Below, in pieces: positions 36,791 to 47,270 of a stretch of 64,000 nt of DNA (its first letter is position 1; each line of letters starts with the position of its first letter). The position numbers and the translations under genes were made by a program. Under the pieces are notes generated by a model. It ran no database searches. It was not told the origin of the DNA and was given only the letters and a program-made list of their open reading frames with translations. Source of the stretch: Dryas octopetala (taxonomy: Eukaryota; Streptophyta; Magnoliopsida; Rosales; Rosaceae); contig OY992832.1 in NCBI GenBank assembly GCA_963921425.1, positions 20,000,835 through 20,064,834 of the forward strand. The letters run 5' to 3'.

Positions 36791-38094
36791 ATGAGGTTGG
36801 AAAAATGCTATTTTTGTTCCTCAACCGTATATCCTGGACATGGGATTCAGTTTGTTCGCAACGATGCAAAGGTAAAGTTCTTTTACTCCTTTTATTGGGC
36901 TATCTACAGGGGCCATGTCTTTGCCATGCAGTCATGCACTCGTGATTCATCTTTTAAATGTTAATCTAAGTACACCCTATATTAACTTGGGATGCTTGCT
37001 TCTGGTTATCAAACTTAACTATACCTTTCAAAATCTAATTTTAAAAGTCCGAAAATGTTACTCATTTCAGTTCTAAATTCAACGGCTACCTAATTTGCTG
37101 TTGGGTTGGGCTGACAGGAAAGTATAAGTGAGCTTAGATTAGCTTTGGTTTGCATGGTTACATAAAGGATGCTATTTTATGCAGTTCATACATATGAGAT
37201 TGACACTGAGGATGAGTTAATTTCCTTGGCCCTCAAGTTGAGTTAATTTCTTGATTTTAACCCAACTTCACTCCAGATATGGTTGCCCTTCTCTTTACTC
37301 CTTATAAGTTTGACTGTGAAATGTATGATGGTTATTGCTCATTAATATGTAGGATGTTCTAGTTAAGCAATGTCATTTGGAACTAAGATCACCTTTACAT
37401 CATCTCCTTAAAGGCAATATTGTGTGCTGCTCAATTACCTGACAGCCAATCCTCTTCCAGATTTTTAGATTTTGTAGATCCAAATGCCACAAGAACTTCA
37501 AAATGAAGAGGAATCCTCGCAAGGTCAAATGGACTAAGGCCTATAGGCGGTTGCGTGGAAAGGATATGACACAGGTAAGCAAACTTGCTTTCCTTAATAT
37601 AGTCTTGTGATTTCATTATTTCAGACCTAATATTAGGATCTTTGAGAAGCTTGGGTAAATCCTGGTAGTCTTACATTGCTCTTTGCATTCTTTTTATAGG
37701 ACTCAACCTTTGAGTTTGAGAGAAAGAGAAATAGACCGGAGAGATATGACAGAAATCTTGCAGAAAACACTCTGAAGGCTATTAAGAAGATCGATAAAGT
37801 GAGAGTTGACAGGGAGGCCAGACACCATGAGAGGAGGTACCTTCCTCATTGTAATCTAGACCACTGTACAAGGTGTTTTTGGATTTCTACATATTAATAA
37901 ATTTGTTGAAAAAATTGAGCAGGATGAAGGGCAAGAAAGCCAAGGACCACAGGGAGGCAGCAAAAGAGTTGGAACAGAGCATCAGCTTGGTCAAAGCTCC
38001 AATTGCACTACAACAAGATCCATCACTCACCCTACCGATCAAAGTCAAGCTTTCCCAACAGCAATCCGACAAAAACATTGCCATGGAGGAGTAG
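36791..38094 (+). CDS. RLP24: 60S ribosome biogenesis protein RLP24
   Basis: RLP24 is a nucleolar assembly factor that holds the place of ribosomal protein eL24 on pre-60S particles until it is exchanged in the cytoplasm. Four exons: 36791-36871, 37461-37574, 37700-37836, 37923-38094, all GT-AG and in phase, giving 167 aa, close to the usual plant length. The first 60 residues form the eL24-type zinc ribbon with cysteines at 6, 9, 32 and 36. The [20 protein letters not shown] stretch is typical. The C-terminal half is basic and helical ([14 protein letters not shown]), as in the family. The start ATG gives MRLEKCYFC, the conserved N-terminus. The promoter has site II motifs, as ribosome genes do. 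Confidence 0.95.
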
Positions 38095-38852
38095 TTGTAT
38101 CTTTGGAGATGCTGGTTGTCTACATTTTATTATTTGGTGGGTTTCAGATGGTTGTACCCAAGGTTTTTATCTGTCTCTTCTGTGCCCAGAGCTCCAACAA
38201 GTAGCTAATGATTACAATTATGCTTTGTTGAGCCCATATCTGGTGTAAACATTGACCACAAAGTATGGCAATAGAGTTTTTGAATTATGCTCCAACCCTT
38301 TGGGACGTGTTAATTTGAATGATTATTTCTGCTTGTGAGAAATCATTGGAAGAATCAAAATCAACAGTCAATGCACCTTCTGTTAGGTACACAAAATCCG
38401 CAGTATTTACCCTTTATAGATGGATTTTTATTTAAGATGGGGTGTATTGTCTGGATGTTAAGTGGAACCTTTTTTTGCCCCTTCTCACACTTACTTTATG
38501 AAAACTGAAATACTCCTTTGGTTGGATGTTGTGTTTGGTTTTGCTTGTTGGCGTCAATGCAAATGAAGGAAGAAGATGCTGTTTGATCCTGATTTCACTT
38601 ACCTCCATGGCCTCAAAGCTCAATTTTGAGTGCAGCCGCTGAGTGGTCTACTGCTAATTGAGGTAGTAGTCCAGGGGGACCAACCAGAACACCAACCTTC
38701 TTAGCTTGAGATCCCCCTTGTTACCTGGGTCAAACTGACTATGGATGGGTAGGCTGGTCATGTTATAGGTGGTGGTGCCTTAGGAGACAGTATTGGTGAT
38801 TGTCTTATAATGTAACAAATTTGTGTTATAATATAAGTGGACGTTATTAATA
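38095..38852. other. RLP24 3' flank
   Basis: Probably the 3' untranslated region for the first 300 or so bases, then spacer. Frames at 38003-38248 and 38432-38623 are shadows or chance frames. Confidence 0.5.
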
Positions 38853-38973
38853 GGGGTAATTTCATTAAATAGCCCTTTTTAATACAACAATATCTTTTCT
38901 AACCCTTCCTTCCCACTTTTATCTTTTATAGCTCTTTGTCCCATTTTCGGACAAAAGTATCCCTCTCCATTTC

Positions 38974-39066
<93 letters not shown>

Positions 39067-39820
39067 CCTCTCCCTTAGCTTTAGATTTCATTGATGAAAA
39101 TCTAAACCAAAACCAGCACCACCCAAACCCCCAGCGCCATAACCACCAGCACCACTCGAACCTGACTGAGCCTGGCTTCCTCCGCCACCGACCCTTGGCC
39201 TTGCGTTAGCAGGGACTTACGACCCTTGATTCAAAGCTTGTTGGGTATTGGGTCAAATTGCCCTTGATTCAAAGGTTGATGCTTTCGAATCTGGATTTGC
39301 TTGATGCTTGGGCTCTAATGGGTTCCACAGATATCTGTCACCAAGTTCTCATATTACATCTCCTTTTAATATTTTTTTTCTTTTGAAATTTTGTGGGTTT
39401 TGAATGTAATCGGAGAAGAAAATTATGAAGAACATTGTATTCATTATTGAGCAACAAATAGAAAAAAGCTTGGGCTGAGACTTGGGAACTTTAATAAATT
39501 CATATTTTTCTGTCAAATTTTTCATTTTGCTATTCCAGATATGAAATTTCGATCTGAATTTGATGTTTTAAATATGGAATTTCGATATGGATTTGTTGTT
39601 TCAGATATAAACTTTGATCGTCGTCGACACATATATAGTCGACAAATGATCGACACATAATCAACACATAGTGCTACAGAGTGTTGACATATCGACAATA
39701 TGGCGACGAGAAGAGCATTTTTGTTCGAAAATAGGCCAAAGAGCTATAAAAGATAAGATGGAAAGAATTAAAGAAATGATTAAAATAGATATTGTTGTAT
39801 TAAAAAAAGAATAGTATCCC
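38853..39820. mobile_element. inverted-repeat (Mutator-like) element with CT microsatellite
   Basis: The left end GGGGTAATTTCATTAAATAG and right end (read inward) AGGGATACTATTC share TTTTTTAATACAACAATATCT, TCTTTTATAGCTCTTTG and CCATTTTCG-ACAAAA-type blocks in inverted order. Flanks TTATTAATA and TTACAAGTA agree at six of nine bases, so the target duplication is weak. A (CT)n run lies at about 38979-39062. No gene inside. Confidence 0.65.
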
Positions 39821-39976
39821 TTACAAGTATAAACGCGCCGTCTAACAGTTATGCATGGACGCATAAACGCAGCGTCTATAAAGGTTATGTATCAGAATTG
39901 TTGCCGGTTTGGATATGTTTTTGGGTCAGAAGCAAGCAGCTGATTGAAGTTGAAAGCAAGATAATTGCAAGAATGG

Positions 39977-39982
39977 CACGTG
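39977..39982. promoter_or_regulatory. G-box upstream of the phosphatase gene
   Basis: A palindromic CACGTG in the context GGCACGTGGC, 132 bases before the start codon at 40114. G-boxes bind bZIP and bHLH factors and are frequent in promoters of light-regulated plastid-protein genes. The function here is inference. Confidence 0.5.
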
Positions 39983-40113
39983 GCATTGTATTACCGTCTC
40001 CCTCCACAGAAACAACGGTAACCATACAAACCCAGTAAACTGATTTTTCTGACCTGTTTAGCGCGAAACACCATAAACATCAGAAAACACAAACAACACT
40101 TCCAAAATCCCAA

Positions 40114-42152
40114 ATGACTTCAGTCTCTACCGTCTTCTTCGTCTTCCCGTTCCCAAAAACCCTCGCGAGGCCGAGCCCTAGCAACCTCTTCACCATCCGA
40201 TGCTCTTCTTCTTCTCCTTCGGGCCTGCAAGAGCTCCACAAGTCCTCAATGTCAAAGGAGAGAGGCGACCTGGTGGGCTCCGAGCTCTACGCGGAGTCAG
40301 CGCCGTTCCTGGCGGTGAGGGCTGCGAAGAGGGTGGTGCTGGTGAGGCACGGGCAGAGCACGTGGAACGAGGAAGGTAGGATCCAGGGGAGCTCCAATTT
40401 CTCCGTGCTCACCAAGAAAGGCGAGGCTCAGGCCGAGACTTCCCGCCAGATGCTCGTCGACGATGCCTTCGATGTCTGCTTCACCAGGTCCTGCTTATCA
40501 CCTCTCCCTTTCGCTTACGCTTTGTTCAGTACCTTATAATGCTGAAGAAACAATTAAATTGTTAGGAGCATGATTGATTTTCAATCCATATTTTGATAAA
40601 TCATTCATTTTTAGGTTTCAAATGGGAAAAAAGTCAAAAACTTTATGAAATTATTAGTATGCATCATCATATTCATATGTGTTGTGTGAAGTGGAATTTC
40701 AGCATTCAATTATGATCATGAATCCAAAACCCAATAGGAAAAGAGAGTATATGAAGTCCTCCATCATGCCCATTAAGGGTTGCCCATGTCAGGCCTGAAC
40801 AAAATAGATTTTGCACTAATGCTAAAATACAACCGAGCCCAACAAGGCAACAAGGTGTCTTATTAACCATCACAAGGCTTATCCCACTTGCTCTTGACTC
40901 TTGTTAGAGTATTTTATAGCTTAAGTTTTTGTGAATAGTGATAAACCAGTACAAACTTAGCATGTTATTTAACAGAAGATGCAGAGTTTGAATCTCTGAA
41001 ACTGCAACCTTCCACTTTATATTGAATTCCATATGTTGGGCTCTCTAGTCATGTGGTAGGCGACACCACCACAAGTGAGAGGAGTGTTTCATTCCCACTA
41101 ATCCACATTTCAGAATATAGCAAATATAATCACTGTGCATGTCCAACTTCATGAAAGCATCTTTACAAATTTTATTTCTTTAGTTTTGTGTGGTTAACTT
41201 TGTCACTTCAAATAGAAAGATAACTTTTTTCACTTGTTAATACATTTTCTTTCGCATTTTATTTCTGCTAAAATGTCTTGTATGTTGCAGTCCCTTGACA
41301 CGGTCAAAGAGAACAGCTGAAATTATATGGGACACTCGAAAAGAGGAAATGATTTTGGATTCTGATTTGCGGGAAATTGACTTGTATTCGTTTCAAGTGA
41401 GTTCTATTTTCAACCTTCCTTCCACATTTATTTTTGCTGAATTTACACACCACCCTGATTTAGACAAAACATAAAGAGGTCAGAATATCTTATGATTTCT
41501 TATTTACTTTTCTGATTTTAGGGCCTCTTAAAGCATGAGGGAAAAGCAAAGTTTGGCGCAGCTTTTAAACAATGGCAGCTTGATGCTGCAAATTTTAATA
41601 TTGATGGTCACTATCCAGTGAGAGAGTTATGGACACGTGCTAGAAGCTGCTGGACCAGAATACTATTGCATGAAAGCAGGTCTGTTCTTGTGGTTGCTCA
41701 CAATGCTGTTAACCAGGCCCTCATTGCAACAGCTATTGGTACTTTTCTCTGTTTTAATTTGTTGTAGATATACTTGAGATTACCTGAGATTTCTTTTCAA
41801 TCATAATTTTCTCCCTTCTCTTGTTTATTTTTATATTTTTTAAAATTTCCTTCCGAGAAATCAGGATTGGGAACAGAGTATTTCAGGATTTTAGTCCAGA
41901 GCAATTGTGGTGTAAGCGTGCTAGATTTCATCCCACGAGATGAGGGTGGATCACCACATATTTGCCTCAATCGTCTGAACCAGGTATGGGGCATCTTTAC
42001 TGATAAAAAAAAAAAAAAGTAGATTAGTTTCTCTATTATAATATTTACTATGAAGTGTGTAGTACAGCTATTATAAGAACTGCTGCTGGTCTGAGCCTGA
42101 AGTATGGAGATCAAACATCTCCAAATTTCTCTCTTTCTCTTTCTCTTTCTCT

Positions 42153-42198
<46 letters not shown>

Positions 42199-44243
42199 TG
42201 TGTTGTTTCAAATCTATTTATGTGGTTCATGAAGGTTTCACTGTTATGTAGGTTGTGTAACTGGATATGCTGTCCTTTAAATGGTATTGCAATATTAATG
42301 CAGACCCCAAGTTCACCTGTTGCTGCTGGAAGTTCAGGAGGAAGGAAAGCCAATAAGCGGATCATACTTGTCTGTCATGGATCCACGCAGAGCAATGCAG
42401 AGGTATGAGGAAATGATTTAAAAGTGCCTTGTGAAGTTTTGTGTATAGTCTTCGAACTTCTTTGGTTGAATGGCTTGGTTGAATGTAACTAGTGTTTGAA
42501 TTTTCAAGCGCAACTATCAAGCAGGCAATATGTTCCTTTGATTCTCTTTGCAATTTGTGGGAAGTTGTGAGCTCCTATTGAGTTAGCATGTTGTTACTTC
42601 TTTGCCGTACGCATGTGTAATCAAGATTTGAACTGCTACTCTCCAGTAATAATTTAGTCTATGTCAATATGAAAATTTTTGAGTTGAAAAAGTACGAAAC
42701 CAATAGTGCAGAACGCATTAAAAATGGGAGTTTATCGTTTTGGGACACACAAGATAACCAAAATTCATGTAACTTCAGAACTTTCCTAGTTCAGATAATG
42801 ATACAAATTTTTGCATGCTGAACTGTATCTGGAACTTATTTTAGATATTAGGTCTCTAAATTATCATCTTCAATTGAAACAGGCTGGTTTTCCTTCTAGT
42901 GGAGATCAACCAATGGACATGCTTGGCGTTATAAAGGTATATCATCTACATTTTATTTGTTTTGCATTTTTATATAACATTGTCATATGATTGGAATTTG
43001 ATGTTCTTTTGTTGTATACATGACAGTCCCAGAAAACTGCCGAGCTACTTCTTGATTTGAAAGTGAGTTCTGTAGTTAGCAGTCCTAAGAAAGCTTGTGT
43101 TGAAACAGCAATTGCCATCTCCAGAGTAAGTTCATCCTAGATGCTCTTAACTCAGTATGTAACATAATGTATTCTATTTTTCTCTTTGTTCCAAATTTAC
43201 CCTTTTTGTTTTGTTTTGTTTTCTCTTCTTGGGGTGGGGGAATTGGAGATTCAAATCCTCCGTTTAAAAGAGTTCTAAGTTCTGCTACAGAGTTAATGGC
43301 TTGTTAAAGTGATTGTAGGTACAAGAAGCTGCAGATTGCTTGGGTGCTGACTGTGTGCCACGCTATGTGGAGATGAAACAGATGGAGAGCCTTGATGTTG
43401 AAGACATTCTTCAGCGGTCAACTCAGGCGAGATATCTAACTCTGATGTTCCAGAATTTCTTACTTCTTGTTTAGATACCAGGGGGTGTTGGAGGAACTTT
43501 AGAAATTTTTTGGCATCTTAGTAAGTCTTGACCAATCTTTTTCTTTGGTCAATCTTAATAATTTTCATGTTTTTGCATGAGTTATTGGGGCATGAGATGA
43601 AATAATATAATTGCATTTTTGGTTATTATTAATTTCTAGGTTCAGTTGTCCACACTAACCTAAACTGAGCTGAACTGAGATGGCCCATTTGTATCATTTA
43701 AAGTTTTAAACCCAACACAAAAAAACAGTAGAGCACCTAGCATCAACCTCTGAGAATTAACAGAGTGCAACATAGTCCGAGAACTAGCTAGTCTTTTCAT
43801 TTCATTTTCGGTGTGATTGGCTGACTGAGAATTAAGGTTTTTTTTTTTCCCTCATCTGTTTTCTGCAGGGTGAAATGGAGATTCCACTTCTTCAGCCTGG
43901 TTGGCTGAATGGATTCGAGGATAGGGTCACGGGAGCTGTGTGGGATCAATCTGAGAAGGCCTGGCAGTCCTTGCTAAGCGAAGTAGCCAATGAAGCTGAA
44001 CCAGAAAAAGTTGTTGTTGCAGTTGGTCATCCTGCATTGCACATAGCATTGATGGGGCACTGCCTGAATTTGACAAAAGAATGGATGGGATCATTTCACC
44101 TTGATGCAGGAAGCATCAGTATGATCGACTTTCCTGATGGTCCTGATGGAAGAGGTGTTATCCGATGCAAAAACTATACTGCCCATCTGGGGAGATGGTC
44201 AATACCTATCACCAGACCAGCAGTGGATGATGAAGAGTTTTAA
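40114..44243 (+). CDS. 2-carboxy-D-arabinitol-1-phosphatase-like, tandem phosphoglycerate mutase domains, plastid-type
   Basis: Histidine-phosphatase family protein, probably removing phosphate from 2-carboxy-D-arabinitol 1-phosphate, the night-time inhibitor of Rubisco. Exons: 40114-40487, 41291-41396, 41522-41738, 41865-41983, 42304-42402, 42883-42936, 43027-43125, 43319-43426, 43869-44243; 1551 nt, 516 aa, all phases matching. The first 40 or so residues are Ser/Pro/Arg-rich, like a chloroplast transit peptide. Domain 1 has the catalytic VRHGQSTWNE (R78, H79), SPLTRSKRTA near 125-135, and the second histidine at H220. Domain 2 (about 288-500) keeps CHG (H297) and GH (H446) but has Cys296 in place of the catalytic arginine, so it is probably inactive or regulatory. 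Intron 8 starts GC rather than GT (43427). The likely target is the stroma. Confidence 0.93.
42125..42194. repeat. CTTT/CT microsatellite in phosphatase intron 4
   Basis: Begins as CTTTCT units and becomes pure CT. It lies 110 bases before exon 5. The shadow frames on both strands here come from it. Confidence 0.9.
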
Positions 44244-44691
44244 ATGTGCATATTTGAAATTATAAAGTTAACTGGAAACGATTCATTTAGGGACCCAAGT
44301 ATGGGTATCTTTTGGGTTTTGATAGGCTCTGCTGATCATGAGGTAACATATTCTACTACATGGAATTGAGGCCATCCTCCATTACGAAAAAATTAAAAAA
44401 AAAAACCTACAAAAGGAGTGGAAATTGATATCTTTCATTTCTTGCTTTGTACATCACAAACAGAAAATTAATTATAAATCATATGTAATATTATCTTACA
44501 AGAAAATCACTCATATATATCATGTGGCTTGATTGTCAATATAAATTCAATAAGAATCTAAGTGATCATGGTTTAGAATTTAAAATGAAAAATTTTACCA
44601 CAGACAAATTTACAATATAAGAATATCATATTGTGTATCAAGAAAACATTTCCTTAGAAATCAAATAAATACATATAAAGGGCTAAACCCT

Positions 44692-44851
44692 TAGGGTGGG
44701 CACGCGTCAATTTGATTCGGTTTTGGGCGCAAATCGTAGACCAAACAAATGCATTTGGTTTGGTGGATTTTCAAACCAAACAAACCAATTAAAATGCACC
44801 AAACCAAACCAATTAAAGTGAAAAAACCAAACCAATTTTTGCCCACCCCTA
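44692..44851. mobile_element. small hAT-type MITE
   Basis: Starts TAGGGTGGGCA and ends TTTGCCCACCCCTA, with GGTTTGGT and ACCAAACC repeats inside. No exact 8-bp duplication is visible. It lies between the phosphatase and the next gene. Confidence 0.65.
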
Positions 44852-44989
44852 GCTCACACATGGTGAAGAAGGTGGTGAGATGAGTTAGGATTATGATAGG
44901 TCAAATGTTTGATCTCTTCAATGTAATAACAAAAAAGAAAAAAATTGCTACATATACCTGCTTTTACCTAGGCTGTGATTATAATATGA

Positions 44990-45091
44990 AGCCCAAGACA
45001 TCTAGGCCATCCATGTTGATCAAGCCCAACCCAATAAGAAGCTGGATTAGGCCATCCCTGAAATGGGGGCTTTACAGAGGTTTTAGGGTTT
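44990..45091 (+). promoter_or_regulatory. site II pair plus telo-box upstream of the NFD6-like gene
   Basis: AGCCCA (site II in reverse) at 44990-44995 and 45023-45028, and TAGGGTTT (telo-box in reverse) at 45084-45091, 22 bases before the start codon. The pairing of site II with telo-box is typical of plant genes for translation and mitochondrial biogenesis. Confidence 0.55.
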
Positions 45092-45112
45092 GAAACGAAA
45101 GACAGAGAGACC

Positions 45113-46157
45113 ATGTCAGCTTCGATCGCTGGAAGATCGACAATTCTTCGTGCGTTTTGCAGAGCAAGAACAACAAGAATTTCATCATCAACATGCCCTT
45201 CGATTTGCTCCAATTTGACGACTCGTCGTTCTCCTTCTTTAAGGTAGTTTCTGCTTCTTCTTCTTCGTCTTTAACAAAGATAGTATTGGTATATATCTGT
45301 AAATTGTATATCAATGTAATAGTATTGTTTCTAAACGCATTGAAAGGCTGTTGCGACGAGAATTGAGCTCTCTTCAACCCCTCCACAGCACCATTGCGTC
45401 TGCTTGCCTTGTCTCCAAGCTCCCCAACCTAGCCACCACCTCCTCTGAAGGTAATCACTATTCCTCATTTTCTCTTCAATTGGTGTTTGCCATGTTGTTT
45501 GTTAACTGTCTTTCAGTGTTCTATAATTTTGTTATATATCATTCTACCCATATAAATTTTCCACTGTTATATTCCTTTTCATTATAACTACTTTATATAA
45601 GTTGTTAAATTACCAAGGGTAAAAATTTCTCAATGCAAGAATCATTGAAAAGCACTTCTACCCCCTGGCTGATTAAAATTATTGTCTAAACAGGGTAAAA
45701 TTTCAGAGTAATGCCACATATATCGTTTTTACTGATCACATCTCTCATAGAGGTTTGACTTACTTTCACAGTTGGGTCCTACGCGTGCGTATCCCATCTC
45801 TTTGAGAGACGTGGTTAGTAAATGTGGTACAAATAGTTTTATTCAAAAGTTAAAAACTTGGGACAATAATGTGAAACAACGAATGTGAAGGAAAACTAAG
45901 CACAAACATAAGTCCGATGGCAAAATATGTGGTTTATTTTATCAAGCATCATATGTCATAACCAAAGGAAAAAATTTGAAAAAGAATCAGATTGCAGCTT
46001 TTTTATGTGTTGAGATGTATGTTTGCACTGTCAGATTACTTTTACAAATTTATTAGCTGTTATTGGGATAAATGGATTACATGATGCGTAGTATGTTCTT
46101 TGTTTGTTTTCCTCTCCACTGACAGGTAGGTTTGTGAACTATCTCAGTCCTATCTAG
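45113..46157 (+). CDS. NUCLEAR FUSION DEFECTIVE 6-like small organellar protein
   Basis: Three exons: 45113-45243, 45347-45450, 46126-46157, all GT-AG; 267 nt, 88 aa. The N-terminus (MSASIAGRSTILRAFCRART...) is Ser/Arg-rich without acidic residues, as in a mitochondrial or plastid targeting peptide. The second exon has the family core RRELSSLQPLHSTIASACLV, seen in NFD6 and its plant-specific relatives. The last exon adds only about ten codons, ending RFVNYLSPI. NFD6 is needed for polar nuclear fusion in the Arabidopsis female gametophyte and is organelle-targeted; its molecular role is unknown. The family is known for alternative 3' exons, so longer transcripts may exist. Assignment rests on the core motif and gene structure. 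Confidence 0.75.
45712..45845. mobile_element. small MITE in NFD6-like intron 2
   Basis: AGAGTAATGCCACATATATC at the left pairs imperfectly with the right end (read inward: ACTATTTGTACCACATTTAC), and CATCTCTCATAGAG pairs with CTTTGAGAGACGTGG. Such elements are frequent in plant introns. The ends are approximate. Confidence 0.5.
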
Positions 46158-47145
46158 GAGTGAATGCTTGCAGAGGTCAAGAGGTCTTCTGTTGTTCTTA
46201 AATTTTCTGATAGATTCCTTTCAAAAGCCAGAATGTTTGTCTTTGAGGTTAACTGCTGAACATGTTTGTTTTGGATTAAATAACAAATCTTTGGCATCTC
46301 CTGGAATTCTTCTACCTTGTTACATGGTGAATTCAATTTAGAATTCATGAGTGAGATGATGCTCGTATATTGTTTTGAAGTAATGTCATGTTAAATCATT
46401 TGTATCAAAGTGATGCATAAAAATGAGATGAGGTGTGTGTCAATTGCCATTGTATTTTTGGGACAAGAAATTACTAGGGATCCTGATGGAAGGCTAAAAG
46501 CCAGTGCAGTAGTGCTGAATTGCTTTAATAAACAGGCACCTCTGTTATGGCCACAGTTTCAAACTTTGCTATGATATTTCAGTCTGTGGTTTCAAGCTTG
46601 GTTGAGTTAAGAATTGTGGTTAGATTGTGTTAGATGGTTGTTAGCAAGCTTTAAAATCATATAATGATATAACAAGCAAAGTCCTTAAAAGATTTTTGGA
46701 ACCCTGAGAGTCAGAAATTTTGAGTTGCTATGTCAAATGTGGAATTAGAAATAGAGCTAAAAGATATTGGTGGGCACAATTACATAAAATTGGTGTTTCT
46801 GAGTCTTCGGATGTGATAGATGAGTTTTTCTTTTCTAATGATGATTCATTGGGGTTCTGAAAATTTTGATGCGGAAAGAGAGGATATCTGTTAACCAATC
46901 TCCTATTCACACAATTGATTTTGTGAGAGATCTCTGTTTAGGAGACCTGTCACTTGTACCTTTGGTGCTTATTAGGCAAGTATATTAGTATATCTTGAAC
47001 TGGCTGCCTTGCTGTAAGGTTGCATGCAGTTGTTTTAGTAGCAACTAACAAGATCAAAAGAAGGTAAAGTTATTAACTAATCATGCATAGAAAAATTTTG
47101 GTTACTAAACAATAATTATTTTACTTTGTTGGAGACAGTGTGGTG
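46158..47145. other. NFD6-like 3' flank and spacer
   Basis: The first part may be 3' untranslated or alternative-exon sequence of the upstream gene. No other gene is supported. Frames at 46154-46348 and 46728-46910 on the minus strand have no recognised features. Confidence 0.45.
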
Positions 47146-47163
47146 GGGTAATGCAAGTTTATT

Positions 47164-47252
47164 CTTGTGTATGAGACTGCACCAGCTTTCAAAATCATGA
47201 CCTTGAGGGTTTTATGCAAGCACTTAACCACAAGGCTAGAAAGAAGGCTGGT
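47164..47252 (-). mobile_element. tRNA-derived SINE remnant with 18-bp target duplication
   Basis: An exact direct repeat GGGTAATGCAAGTTTATT lies at 47146-47163 and 47253-47270, enclosing 89 bp. On the minus strand the insert has TAGCCTTGTGGT, like a polymerase III A box, and about 30 bases further on a degenerate B-box-like GGTCATGATTTTGAAAG. The long exact flanking repeat argues for a recent target-primed insertion. It is short for a plant SINE, so it may be truncated. Confidence 0.65.
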
Positions 47253-47270
47253 GGGTAATGCAAGTTTATT

